Virus record (IMG/VR): IMGVR_UViG_3300021075_000325
Location: 1-20,714 of that record
Length of the DNA stretch: 20,714 nt
Strand: one strand, 5' to 3'
Source: a virus
Shown here: positions 7,080 through 14,626 of the stretch, piece by piece
How the letters are laid out: each line of letters begins with the position of its first letter
Numbering within the stretch: the first letter of the stretch is position 1
Notes under the pieces: model-generated
The model's input: the letters and a program-made list of their open reading frames with translations, nothing else
Databases searched by the model: none
What the model was told of the DNA's origin: nothing
Position numbers and translations under genes: made by a program

Positions 7080-7215
7080 CCGCCGGTCCTGCTCCATCGA
7101 CGGGTCAACGTCCATTGGCCGGACCCTCGCCTGCATCTTCCATGGATTCATCACCAGGCAAATCGGGGAGCGCCGATTCCGCATTCACCGCGCCCCCTCG
7201 GAAGGAGGAATGTAA
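6934..7215 (+). CDS. Conserved-looking 93-aa phage/element protein
   Basis: From the ATG at 6934 the protein reads MKKKYIYSFRHGVSMQEVAD, followed by a helix rich in Leu and Ala (SLFLAALATESVFGRS), a RLEASFRL strand, a CSID..TSIGRTLACIF segment and a C-terminal FITRQIGERRFRIHR. The regular pattern of predicted strands and helices and the GGAGGA site inside its last codons for the next gene argue that it is real. I think small proteins of this type occur at the head of similar replication modules, but I cannot name a family or function. It overlaps the run-on 3' end of the sigma-like gene in another frame; of the two, this frame looks more protein-like over 6934-7079. Confidence 0.7.
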   Translation: MKKKYIYSFRHGVSMQEVADSLFLAALATESVFGRSLFRLEASFRLETDRRSCSIDGSTSIGRTLACIFHGFITRQIGERRFRIHRAPSEGGM

Positions 7216-7216
7216 A

Positions 7217-8164
7217 ATGACAACTCTGAATGTCGTATCGGGCCGAGTTGCCCGGCCACAAAAGGCAGTTACTTACGGGCCGGAGGGTGTCGGGAAATCG
7301 ACGCTCGCCAGCCAGTTCCCTGATCCCGTCTTTCTCGACACCGAGGGAGGCACCCATCATCTCGATGTGGTGCGGTTCCCGGAGGTTTCGACCTGGGACG
7401 ACGTCACCGCCGCCGTTGCCCAGCTTGCGACGGGCGAGCACGGTTTCAAGACGCTGGTCATCGACACGGCAGACTGGTTGGAGAAACGTCTTGCCGAGCA
7501 CATCTGCCGGAAGGCCAACAAGGAATCCATCGAGGATTTCGGCTATGGAAAGGGCTACACCCTGCTGGCCGAGGAGTTCGCCAAGTTCCTGGCATCGCTC
7601 GATGCGCTGATCCGCCGTGGGATGCACGTCGTTCTGCTCGCGCATTCGACGGTGCGGAAATTCGAGTCGCCGGATCAGGCCGGCAGCTACGACCGTTATG
7701 AGCTGAAGCTGACCAAGCAGGTCGGGCCCCTGCTCAAAGAGTGGGCGGACCTGATCCTGTTCGCCAACTACGTCACCAAAGTCGCGGAGTCCGAAAGCGG
7801 CCGTAAACGCGGTGTCGGCGGACGCGAACGAATCCTCTGCACCACACATGCGGCGGCCTACGACGCGAAAAATCGGCACGGGCTCGACGAACGTCTGCCG
7901 TTCGCTTTTGAATCCATCGCCCGTGTGTTCGGAGTGGCCCCGGCCCAGGCTGTTGCCGCCCCGGCGAAATCGACTGCCGACCGACTCGCCGATCTGTTCA
8001 ACGGACATGAAGAATCGGTGAAGGCGTTTTTGGTCGCCCGCAGCCAGCTCAAGGCAGACGGCACCTGGACGGACATCCCGGAGGAGTATGCCTTGCGTGT
8101 CCTTTCCGCTCCCGAACGGTTCATGCAGTCCGTCGCGGAGTTCAAGGCGGGAGGTGTGGCATGA
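7217..8164 (+). CDS. Phage-type AAA_24 nucleotide-binding ATPase
   Basis: A 315-aa RecA/AAA-fold ATPase of the kind found in phage replication and recombination modules. Walker A is GPEGVGKST (residues 21-29), followed by FLDTEGG (39-45), Walker B KTLVIDTADW (78-87) and a sensor-like strand MHVVLLAHS near 134-142. The C-terminal 80 residues (after FGVAPAQAVAAPAKS) look like a linker and a small helical domain. The start is fixed by GGAGG nine bases upstream. It overlaps the DUF2800-like nuclease by ATGA. In related phages the set AAA_24, Cas4-like nuclease, DUF669 protein and helicase is thought to perform recombination-linked replication, and the order here matches. Confidence 0.9.
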   Translation: MTTLNVVSGRVARPQKAVTYGPEGVGKSTLASQFPDPVFLDTEGGTHHLDVVRFPEVSTWDDVTAAVAQLATGEHGFKTLVIDTADWLEKRLAEHICRKANKESIEDFGYGKGYTLLAEEFAKFLASLDALIRRGMHVVLLAHSTVRKFESPDQAGSYDRYELKLTKQVGPLLKEWADLILFANYVTKVAESESGRKRGVGGRERILCTTHAAAYDAKNRHGLDERLPFAFESIARVFGVAPAQAVAAPAKSTADRLADLFNGHEESVKAFLVARSQLKADGTWTDIPEEYALRVLSAPERFMQSVAEFKAGGVA

Positions 8165-9156
8165 GCCTGCGCCCATCCAATCTTCCCAAGCTGGCCGAAT
8201 GCCCCTGCTACGAATCCAACCCGAATCCGGGGCCGGCGGCGGAGCGGGGATCGGCACTCGACTCGATCTTCCGGAGCCGGATGGCCGGAACGCCCGATCA
8301 AGCAGATATGTTCTATCAGCCGACCGACGCGGACATTGCCGCCGTCGATTGGGCGGTTACAACGCTCCAGGCATTGGCGGGCGGGAACGAAGTCATCACG
8401 CGTGAGCAGGATTGCCGGGTCGAGATCCCGGGCTTCAAAAGTCCCGGCACCGCCGATGCATTGATCCCTGAAAAACTCGCCCACGCCGACCTGAAGACCG
8501 GCCAGAAGCGGAATTACCGGGAGCAGATGGCGGCCTATGCACTCGGGTTGATGGAACAGCATTTCGCCTCCGAGTGGACCGCGCACCTGTTGTTCTGTGA
8601 CCAGAAGGAGATCGTCACCCATCGGTTCACTTTCGAAGAAGCCAAGCGGATCGTGGCCGATGTCGTGTCGCGGTTCGAAGATCCCGCGAAACGTCCGGCG
8701 CTGTGCGAATACTGCGGCTGGTGCGCGAAAGAGCAAACCTGCGAGGCGCGGTTGGCCGTTGCCGACAAAGCACTGGCCGTCTCCCAGCCGGGCTTCGATT
8801 TCGCAACTGTGCTCGCGGACAACGGGAAACTCGGTCGCTTCCTGACCGCGTGCTCGATCCTCGACAACTTTCGTGAGCAGGCCGAGGCGGCCGCAAAGGA
8901 ACGGCTTCAATCCGGCGCGGAGATCCCCGGTTGGAAGCTTGTCACCCGTCGCGGGCCGGAGTTCGTCGATCACATCACGGTCGGCCACCACATCACAGAC
9001 CTTGGGTTCGGAGCGGTGCTCGCCGCCTACGGAAGCCTCGGGGCCAAGAAATTCCGGGAAATCTGGGCGGAGAAACAGCCTTCGAAGCAGTTCCCGGAGG
9101 AATTCGTGAAACACGGCAAAGCGAGCCTCTCGCTGCGCCAAACCAAAGACATCTAA
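8161..9156 (+). CDS. DUF2800-type Cas4-like PD-(D/E)XK exonuclease
   Basis: This 331-aa protein has the nuclease core GTADALI (D99), HADLKTG (D110, K112) and the QMAAYALGLM helix (Q122, Y126). Cysteines C182, C185, C188 and C194 (CEYCGWC ... C) with C14 or C16 at the N-terminus suit an iron-sulfur cluster as in Cas4 and AddB. The N-terminus (LRPSNLPKLAECPCYES) matches the phage DUF2800 family. It probably resects DNA ends for recombination or processes replication intermediates. The gene overlaps the ATPase before it (ATGA) and is six bases from the DUF669 gene. It is a different protein from the nuclease at 2415-3545, so the window carries two Cas4-like nucleases. Confidence 0.9.
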   Translation: MSLRPSNLPKLAECPCYESNPNPGPAAERGSALDSIFRSRMAGTPDQADMFYQPTDADIAAVDWAVTTLQALAGGNEVITREQDCRVEIPGFKSPGTADALIPEKLAHADLKTGQKRNYREQMAAYALGLMEQHFASEWTAHLLFCDQKEIVTHRFTFEEAKRIVADVVSRFEDPAKRPALCEYCGWCAKEQTCEARLAVADKALAVSQPGFDFATVLADNGKLGRFLTACSILDNFREQAEAAAKERLQSGAEIPGWKLVTRRGPEFVDHITVGHHITDLGFGAVLAAYGSLGAKKFREIWAEKQPSKQFPEEFVKHGKASLSLRQTKDI

Positions 9157-9162
9157 ACTACC

Positions 9163-9561
9163 ATGCCAAGCTACAAATCATCCGAACCAACCAGCCGCCC
9201 GGACTTCGTTCCAGCGGGAGACTACACCGTCGAAATCCTGAACGCCGATGAGTCGGTCTCCAAGCAGGGCAACGACCTCATCGAATTGAAGCTCAAGATC
9301 GAGCCATCCGGCGCGATCTGCTTCGACAACCTCGTGTTCACGCCGAATGCGTTCTGGAAGATCGACGCGTTCCGCGCATCGACCGGCGAGTCGGTCGTGC
9401 CCGACGAGGAGGTCAACATCGAGTGCGACGATCTGCTCGGGCGCACCGGACGTGCCCGCCTCATCGTCGAGGAATACAACGGTCGCAAACGCAACAAGGT
9501 CGCCGCCTGGCTGACACAGGAAATCTCGAAAGGAGGGCGCGATGACAACCAACCTTTCTGA
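9163..9561 (+). CDS. DUF669-type phage protein (probable ssDNA-binding/recombination accessory)
   Basis: A 132-aa protein with the DUF669 pattern: PDFVPAGDYTVEILNADES near the N-terminus, GNDLIELKLKIEPSGAICFDNLVF in the middle, a W near 63, and a C-terminal GRARLIVEEYNGRKRNKVAAWL strand pair ending in an acidic-aromatic tip (DDNQPF). The acidic tail ending in Phe resembles the protein-interaction tip of single-strand DNA-binding proteins, which is an inference from sequence. It sits between the Cas4-like nuclease and the helicase, the usual place for DUF669 genes in phage replication modules, and overlaps the helicase start by 20 bases. Confidence 0.85.
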   Translation: MPSYKSSEPTSRPDFVPAGDYTVEILNADESVSKQGNDLIELKLKIEPSGAICFDNLVFTPNAFWKIDAFRASTGESVVPDEEVNIECDDLLGRTGRARLIVEEYNGRKRNKVAAWLTQEISKGGRDDNQPF

Positions 9562-11077
9562 AAACCGGATCGCGCTCCGCCCCTACCAGATTCAAGCCCA
9601 GGAGGCGATCACGCGCGGGTTCGCTGAATACGACAAGCAACTCGCGGTGAAGCCAACGGGGGCGGGAAAAACCATCCTATTCGCGTCGCTCGCCCAACAT
9701 TATCAGCCGCGCCGGACGCTTGTGCTCGCCCATCGCGAGGAGCTGATCCAGCAGGCTGTGGACAAGATCCGCAAAGCAACCGGGCTTGAGGCGGAGATCG
9801 AGATGGCGGACCAGCGCGCGAGCCTGACCGCGCCGGTCGTCGTGGCGAGCATCCAGACGCTCCTGCGCGAGTCGCGTCGGTCGCGGTGGCCGCGGGATCA
9901 TTTTGGGTTGCTCGTGGTCGACGAGGCGCATCATTCGCTGGCCGACAGCTATCTCAACACCCTGCGGTATTTCGATGAGAACGCGTTCGTCCTCGGCGTG
10001 ACGGCGACCCCGGACCGGGGCGACAAGAAAAACCTCGGGCGTTACTACCAGAACATCGCCTACGAGGTGACGCTTCTCGATCTGATCAAGCAAAACTGGC
10101 TTTCGCCGATCCGGGTGAAGACCGTGCCTCTCTCGCTCGATCTTCGCGGGGTGCGGACCACGGCAGGCGATTTCAATGCCGACGATCTCGGGCACGCCAT
10201 CGAGCCATACCTCGAACGGATCGCCGATGTGATGGTCGAGCACCGGCACCGGAAGACACTCGTCTTCCTGCCGTTGATCCGGCTTTCCCAGCAGTTCGCG
10301 GCCATGTGCCGGGAACGGGGGATCGCCGCCGAACACATTGATGGGCAGAGCACCGAACGCGCGGCCTGTCTCGCCCGGTTCAACCGGGGCGACACCACGC
10401 TGGTCAGCAACGCCATGCTGCTCACGGAAGGTTACGACGAGCCGAGCATTGATTGCGTCGTATGCCTGCGACCGACCAAAGTCAGGAGTCTCTATTCTCA
10501 GATCATCGGGCGAGGCACACGGATTTGGCCGGGAAAGGATCATCTGCTCGTGCTGGATTTTCTCTGGCTGACCGAGGAGCACAACCTCGTCAAACCGGCC
10601 AGCCTGATCGCCCAGGACGCGGAGGAGGCCGACGAGATCACCGACGCGCTTGGAGGCGAAGGTGATCTTGAGGAGGCCCAGGCGGCAGTCGTTGCCGATC
10701 GGACCCGGCGTCTTCAGGAACGACTCCGACTCAATGCGAAACGAAGCAGCCGGATCTTCGATGCGCTCGAGTTCGCTGTCGGGATTGCCGACCCGGACAT
10801 CGCCGATTTCGTGCCGACGATGGGCTGGCACGGGGATCCGGTCTCGCCGAAGCAGGGTGACATTCTCGCCCGGTGGGGCATTGATCCGACGAGCGTCCGG
10901 TGCAAGGGGCAGGCCTCGTCAATCATCGACAAGCTGTTCCTGCGGCGCGAGCTCGGGCTGGCCACGGCCAAGCAGGTCCGCTGGCTGCAAAAGATGGGGC
11001 ATCCACATCCGGAGTTGGCGACGTTCGACGAGGCCACGGAGTTTCTTTCGGAGAAGTTCGGGCGGGCGACCGCGTAA
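9542..11077 (+). CDS. Phage-type DEAD/DEAH superfamily 2 helicase
   Basis: A complete 511-aa helicase. The Q-like RPYQIQAQ precedes Walker A PTGAGKT (38-44), then AHREEL (63-68), DEAH (127-130), TATPDR (154-159), a second motor domain with TLVFLP (239-244), LLTEGYDEPS (293-302) and motif VI QIIGRGTRIWPGK (320-332). The C-terminal part (about 430-505) has a KQGDILARWGI ... ATAKQVRWLQKMG segment common in phage helicases of this type. GGAGG ten bases upstream fixes the ATG. It most likely unwinds the element's origin or branched intermediates, working with the ATPase, nuclease and DUF669 protein encoded just before it. Confidence 0.92.
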   Translation: MTTNLSENRIALRPYQIQAQEAITRGFAEYDKQLAVKPTGAGKTILFASLAQHYQPRRTLVLAHREELIQQAVDKIRKATGLEAEIEMADQRASLTAPVVVASIQTLLRESRRSRWPRDHFGLLVVDEAHHSLADSYLNTLRYFDENAFVLGVTATPDRGDKKNLGRYYQNIAYEVTLLDLIKQNWLSPIRVKTVPLSLDLRGVRTTAGDFNADDLGHAIEPYLERIADVMVEHRHRKTLVFLPLIRLSQQFAAMCRERGIAAEHIDGQSTERAACLARFNRGDTTLVSNAMLLTEGYDEPSIDCVVCLRPTKVRSLYSQIIGRGTRIWPGKDHLLVLDFLWLTEEHNLVKPASLIAQDAEEADEITDALGGEGDLEEAQAAVVADRTRRLQERLRLNAKRSSRIFDALEFAVGIADPDIADFVPTMGWHGDPVSPKQGDILARWGIDPTSVRCKGQASSIIDKLFLRRELGLATAKQVRWLQKMGHPHPELATFDEATEFLSEKFGRATA

Positions 11078-11089
11078 CGGCAGGGAAAC

Positions 11090-12700
11090 ATGCGATACCG
11101 ATCCGTCGGGCTGCGACCCGCTCTGCCCAAACGAACCCTCGACTACCTCGAACGCGGTGCGTCGGAAGGAACACGCAATGCCGAGCTTTTCGATGCGGCC
11201 TGCCAGTTTCGTGATGCCGGAATTTCATCCGATGAAGCCGAGTCGCAATTGATTGTGCGGGCCGTGTCGGATGGGCTGGGGGAAGCCGAAGCACGCACGG
11301 CGATTCGCTCGGCATTTGCCCACACTCCACGCCAGCCGGTTCAACCCGGCGGCGTCCCCGCGCGTCCTCGTCCGGTATCCGCGCCCCCTCACCATGCTCC
11401 GCCCGTCCCCGGCCCGCGATTTACCCCAGAACCATTGCCGCTTCCATCGGCGGTTGATGGTGGATTTCTGCGGTTGCTCGAAGTGTGTTTCCGACCCGAG
11501 GAGTTCGTTGCCATCGCCCCGGCGACCGAGGACGACGAGGGAAACATCGTTCCGAAACGTGGTGTCACCCTGACCGTCGCCGAGTGGCGCAAGCGGGTTG
11601 ATACCAAGGGCGGCATCGAGCGGTGTTTCTCGACGAAGCTCGGCCTCTTCATCCGACTCAACCCGATGTGCGAAGGCGGGGCGAAAAACGATGACGTGAC
11701 GGCTTTCCGCCATGTCCTGGTCGAGTTCGACCGCAACGACAAAGGTGAGCCGATCCCGAAGGATATGCAGTTTGGTTCCATCGTTTCCAGCGGGCTCCCG
11801 GTCTCCGCCGTGATCGACTCCGGGAACAAATCCATTCATGCGTGGGTCCGGGTGGATGCACCAGATGCCGGCGAATATCGGCGGCGTGTGGACATCATCT
11901 GGGATTGGCTCGAAGGCCTGAGCCTCGACAAGCAGAACAAGAATCCGTCCCGGCTGTCCCGGTGCCCGGACGGCTGGCGCACGGTGGATGGCGAGAAACG
12001 CCGTCAGCAGCTTCTTGCGGTCAATATCGGCGCGAAGTCGTGGGTGGAATGGGAGAGCGCGAACTCGCCGGATGGATTGCCGAAGATCGTCTCGGCTGCC
12101 GAGTTCATGGGAACGCCACGTCCCGAGCCACCCCAACTCATCAAGGGTGTGCTGCACCAGGGCTGCAAGATGATCGTGGGCGGGGCGAGCAAGTCCCGCA
12201 AATCGTGGACGCTGATCGACATGACACTTTCCGTGAGCACGGGGGGCCTGTGGTGGGGATTCACGACCCAGCAGGGGCGAGTGCTCTACATCAACTTCGA
12301 GCTTCCTGAGTTCGCCTTCCAGCATCGATTGTCGGCCATCGCGGCGGCGAAAGGGATCACCGACTTCTCCGGGTGCGACCTCTGGAACCTGCGAGGGTTC
12401 GCCACGGATTTCTCAGTGCTGATCCCGAAGATCCTGGCACGGATCAAGGAATGCCGTTACGCGCTGATCGTCCTCGACCCGGTTTACAAGGGGCTGGGGA
12501 AACGGGACGAAAACAAGGCCGGAGACATCGCGTCGCTCTGCAACGAGATCGAGCAGCTCGCCGTTCAATCCGGCGCGGCCGTGGTATTCGGCGCGCACTA
12601 TTCCAAGGAATCTATTCGCAAAGACTACCCAAGGCAGGGGCGTTGCGATGATCGTTCAGTTTCTATGCGAATCAAAAAAAACGACTTCCCACATAAATGA
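11090..12700 (+). CDS. RepB-like primase fused to RepA-like ATPase, C-terminus apparently truncated
   Basis: This 536-aa replication protein has three parts. A primase-associated helical region (LPKRTLDYL ... DAACQFRDAG ... TAIRSAFAH) spans about residues 13-84. A RepB/archaeo-eukaryotic primase-like domain follows (GLFIRLNPM, HVLVEFDRNDKGEP, VIDSGNKSIHAWVRVD, NPSRLSRCPDGWR; about 185-305). The last part is a RepA-like hexameric ATPase with Walker A GGASKSRKSW (about 363-372) and Walker B ALIVLDPV (about 456-463). After GAHYSK (about 503-508) the usual RepA continuation is absent and the remaining 28 residues are unlike the family, so the helicase core seems cut short. The start has a GGGA site upstream. 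The gene probably initiates the element's replication. Confidence 0.85.
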   Translation: MRYRSVGLRPALPKRTLDYLERGASEGTRNAELFDAACQFRDAGISSDEAESQLIVRAVSDGLGEAEARTAIRSAFAHTPRQPVQPGGVPARPRPVSAPPHHAPPVPGPRFTPEPLPLPSAVDGGFLRLLEVCFRPEEFVAIAPATEDDEGNIVPKRGVTLTVAEWRKRVDTKGGIERCFSTKLGLFIRLNPMCEGGAKNDDVTAFRHVLVEFDRNDKGEPIPKDMQFGSIVSSGLPVSAVIDSGNKSIHAWVRVDAPDAGEYRRRVDIIWDWLEGLSLDKQNKNPSRLSRCPDGWRTVDGEKRRQQLLAVNIGAKSWVEWESANSPDGLPKIVSAAEFMGTPRPEPPQLIKGVLHQGCKMIVGGASKSRKSWTLIDMTLSVSTGGLWWGFTTQQGRVLYINFELPEFAFQHRLSAIAAAKGITDFSGCDLWNLRGFATDFSVLIPKILARIKECRYALIVLDPVYKGLGKRDENKAGDIASLCNEIEQLAVQSGAAVVFGAHYSKESIRKDYPRQGRCDDRSVSMRIKKNDFPHK

Positions 12701-12888
12701 TGGAGTCCACCATAGGAAATGGCCGAAAAGCATGGGAAAAGTGGGAAATTTGGAACGCTTGCTGGACAGGAATGAGCCGAACAAAGGGGCGGAGTTGGAA
12801 CGAGGAGAAAAAGCCGCTGAATGCCAGACTCGCTGGAGAAAAGTGAGCCCGCAAAACGCGGAAAAAGCGTTGACAGTCCGCCGCTGGC
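12701..12888 (+). other. Gap after the truncated primase gene: AT-richer, no firm gene
   Basis: This stretch is richer in A than its neighbours (for example the A8 run near 12674-12681, inside the end of the preceding gene). It holds two short open frames. One is a 24-codon frame from 12772 to 12846. The other starts at 12821 and reads MPDSLEKSEPAKRGKSVD then PPLAWRR; dropping into the next frame after RR would join it to the endonuclease SKLESKF. AGGAGA at 12803-12808 would serve the 12821 start at a rather long distance. I cannot support either as a gene alone. Confidence 0.4.
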
Positions 12889-13245
12889 ATGGCGGCGTCC
12901 AAGCTCGAATCGAAGTTTCTCTTTCTCTGGCGGTGTCTCGACGGACCTCCGCTGGAGCGAGAATACCGGTTTCATCCGAAGCGGAAATGGCGGGCGGATT
13001 TCGCGCATCTGCCCTCCCGAACGCTGATCGAGGTCGAGGGCGGCACCTGGGTTGGCGGCCGACACAATCGGGGCAGCGGTTTTGTGCTGGACGCCGAAAA
13101 ATATCTGGAAGCGACCTTGTCCGGCTGGCGGGTTGTGCGTCTGACCGAGCGGCAGTTGGAGGCCGACTGGATTGAGCGGGTTCGGAATTTCTGCGGCGAT
13201 CACGATGCGAACATTCGGCTTGAACTGTCCCCCACCAAAGGGTAA
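12889..13245 (+). CDS. Small VSR/PD-(D/E)XK-like phage endonuclease
   Basis: A 118-aa nuclease-like protein: SKLESKFLFLWR, YRFHPKRKWRADFAHLP (D at about 37), TLIEVEGGTW (E at about 47 and 49), GRHNRGSGFVLDAEKYLEA and GWRVVRLTERQLE. The D ... ExE plus Lys/Gln-rich helix pattern and the GFVLDAEKY segment are typical of small phage endonucleases related to VSR and DUF559 proteins. It probably nicks or cuts DNA during replication or recombination. The ATG at 12889 has no ribosome site, and the natural N-terminus may begin at 12821 in another frame (see the gap entry), so the 5' end is uncertain. Confidence 0.8.
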   Translation: MAASKLESKFLFLWRCLDGPPLEREYRFHPKRKWRADFAHLPSRTLIEVEGGTWVGGRHNRGSGFVLDAEKYLEATLSGWRVVRLTERQLEADWIERVRNFCGDHDANIRLELSPTKG

Positions 13246-13257
13246 TTGCTTCATTCA

Positions 13258-13425
13258 ATGAGCACCGTGATTGCAGTTCGAACCAGGAAAGAAGTGGATC
13301 AGGAAATCGAGGCCATGGATCGCGTTGCAGCCAAGATCACCCGCACCAAGGAAAGCGCGAAAGCGTTCCTGGTGAAACACGGTTTCATCACCAAGGGCGG
13401 CAGGCCGACGAAACGCTACAGCTGA
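13258..13425 (+). CDS. Small 55-aa protein, candidate antitoxin
   Basis: This short gene is real by context: its TGA shares a base with the next ATG (TGATG at 13423-13427), and it fills the gap between the endonuclease and the next gene. The protein reads MSTVIAVRTRKEVDQEIEAM, then a helix, then TKESAKAFLVKHGFITKGGRPTKRY. The pattern 'ESA..FL...G...K.G.P.K.Y' resembles the C-terminus of many short proteins that precede toxin genes. It carries no recognisable DNA-binding domain. Its coupling to the ADP-ribosyltransferase-like gene suggests an antitoxin that neutralises that protein. The pairing is inferred, not shown. Confidence 0.6.
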   Translation: MSTVIAVRTRKEVDQEIEAMDRVAAKITRTKESAKAFLVKHGFITKGGRPTKRYS

Positions 13426-14009
13426 TGCGAGCCCCCGCATTCGTCCTCGGGTATCACGGGTGTGATCGCACGGTTGGCGAGGATATTTTGTCAGGGGCCA
13501 AGCACCTGCGGGCAAGCGAGAATGACTACGACTGGCTGGGCTCGGGCATCTACTTCTGGGAGAACAGTGCCGCGCGAGCCTTGGAATGGGCTGAAGCGGC
13601 AATGGCGAACTCCATCTCCTCGGCACGAATCCGCAAGCCATTCGTGATCGGTGCGATCATCGATCTGGGAAATTGTCTCGACTTGTTGGAAGCCGAATCG
13701 ATCCGGATCGTCGGCAGCGCATACGAACGCCTTGTCGAGGCCTATGCGGAAGCAGGGGCCAAGCCGCTGGAGAACAGGGAAGTCGATGGCAAGCCGGTCA
13801 TCAGGCATCTCGATTGCGCGGTGATCAACTACGCGCACCTTCTCAGGGCCGAGGCGGGCCAGAAGACTTTCGATTCCGTTCGTGCGGCTTTCTTTGAAGG
13901 CGAGAGGCTCTACCCGAACGCCGGATTTCAGAGACACACTCACATCCAGATCTGCGTTCGGAGCCACCGCTCGATCATCGGATACTTCCGCCCGCTGGAC
14001 CTCACCTGA
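13425..14009 (+). CDS. ADP-ribosyltransferase-like (DUF3990-type) protein, candidate toxin
   Basis: The 194-aa protein starts with LGYHGCDRTVGEDILSG (residues 8-24), followed by DYDWLGSGIYFWE and a following AALEWA-like helix (about 36-62). The H-G-C/D start, the G-x-Y-F strand and the Ala-Trp helix are the layout of the DUF3990 and related ADP-ribosyltransferase folds. The catalytic acidic residue cannot be placed with certainty. The C-terminus (RHTHIQICVRS ... IIGYFRP) forms the expected last strands. The 55-aa gene in front overlaps the start codon, so the two form a likely toxin-antitoxin operon. If active, the toxin would modify a host protein or nucleic acid; the target is unknown. The gene converges on the ligase gene with only 22 bases between. 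Confidence 0.6.
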   Translation: MRAPAFVLGYHGCDRTVGEDILSGAKHLRASENDYDWLGSGIYFWENSAARALEWAEAAMANSISSARIRKPFVIGAIIDLGNCLDLLEAESIRIVGSAYERLVEAYAEAGAKPLENREVDGKPVIRHLDCAVINYAHLLRAEAGQKTFDSVRAAFFEGERLYPNAGFQRHTHIQICVRSHRSIIGYFRPLDLT

Positions 14010-14031
14010 GTCTCAATCGGATGGTTGGCGC

Positions 14032-14625
14032 TCAGTTCAGGAACCGGTGCTTTTGCCAGAGAGGGTAGTTCGCATGGGGACTCCTGAGTTGGATTGGATA
14101 GCTGCTGTCTGTGCGTTTCATCACTACTCCCTCGTAGAATGGTGCTCGCCAGAGTTGGTTCAACTTCCGCAACCGGGCGTAGATGTCGGCGGCCCCGGCC
14201 ATCGGGAACGACGGCACGAGCGAGACGCTTTCATGCGGGGGCTGGATGTCGATGGGAAGCGGTTCTCCAATCGCGGTCACGAGGTGGGGCCGCCGGTCAC
14301 GATAGGCACCAGGGATCACGGCATCCAGCACCATAAGGGTGCCGCGGCCAATCCCATGCCGCCGTTCCAAACCTTCGCAGTCAAACCAGTCGATCTCGTG
14401 GCATTCACCGATGCCCCGCAATGTGCGGAGGCCGGCGGCGAACTCTCCGGCAATCGAAAGCCATCCGCCGTGCCGGTTGAACGCCGTCATGGTCGGGGCG
14501 TGAACCAGCACCCGCCAACCGTTGAGCTTCGGCTCGGCACTCCACTCGCCGCGCTTGGGTGGTGCCAGCTCCAGACCCCCGCCGTTCACCGGCCTCGCCG
14601 GGAACGTGATTGGCACGACCTGCAC
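14032..14625 (-). CDS. Minimal ATP-dependent DNA ligase-like nucleotidyltransferase
   Basis: On the minus strand this about 197-aa protein has the core motifs of ATP-dependent DNA ligases: motif I EPKLNGWR (catalytic-type Lys at about 33, with Asn where most ligases have Asp), WFDCEGL (motif III region), TLMVLDAV (IIIa), FYEGVVMKR (IV) and PLWQKHR (V). The OB-fold domain is missing, so it is about half the usual length and resembles minimal viral or bacterial nucleotidyltransferases. I chose GTG at 14625 because GGGG sits six bases ahead; an upstream GTG at 14637 overlaps the previous stop and is possible. It is the last gene of a leftward operon, just after the 220-aa gene, and probably seals nicks during replication or repair. 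Confidence 0.75.
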   Translation of the reverse strand: MQVVPITFPARPVNGGGLELAPPKRGEWSAEPKLNGWRVLVHAPTMTAFNRHGGWLSIAGEFAAGLRTLRGIGECHEIDWFDCEGLERRHGIGRGTLMVLDAVIPGAYRDRRPHLVTAIGEPLPIDIQPPHESVSLVPSFPMAGAADIYARLRKLNQLWRAPFYEGVVMKRTDSSYPIQLRSPHANYPLWQKHRFLN

Positions 14626-14626
14626 T

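Noticed and set aside
7151-9141. Minus-strand open frames of 368 and 427 aa
   Set aside because: They mirror the AAA_24 and DUF2800-like genes, a common effect of high GC at third codon positions; the sequence has no recognisable motif.
9677-10831. Minus-strand 384-aa open frame
   Set aside because: It is antisense to the helicase with all motor motifs on the plus strand.
11225-12325. Minus-strand 366-aa open frame
   Set aside because: It is antisense to the primase-ATPase gene, whose primase and Walker motifs are clear.
12648-13175. Plus-strand 175-aa open frame starting in the gap after the primase gene
   Set aside because: Its second half is out of frame with the well-supported endonuclease and the first half has no recognisable feature.
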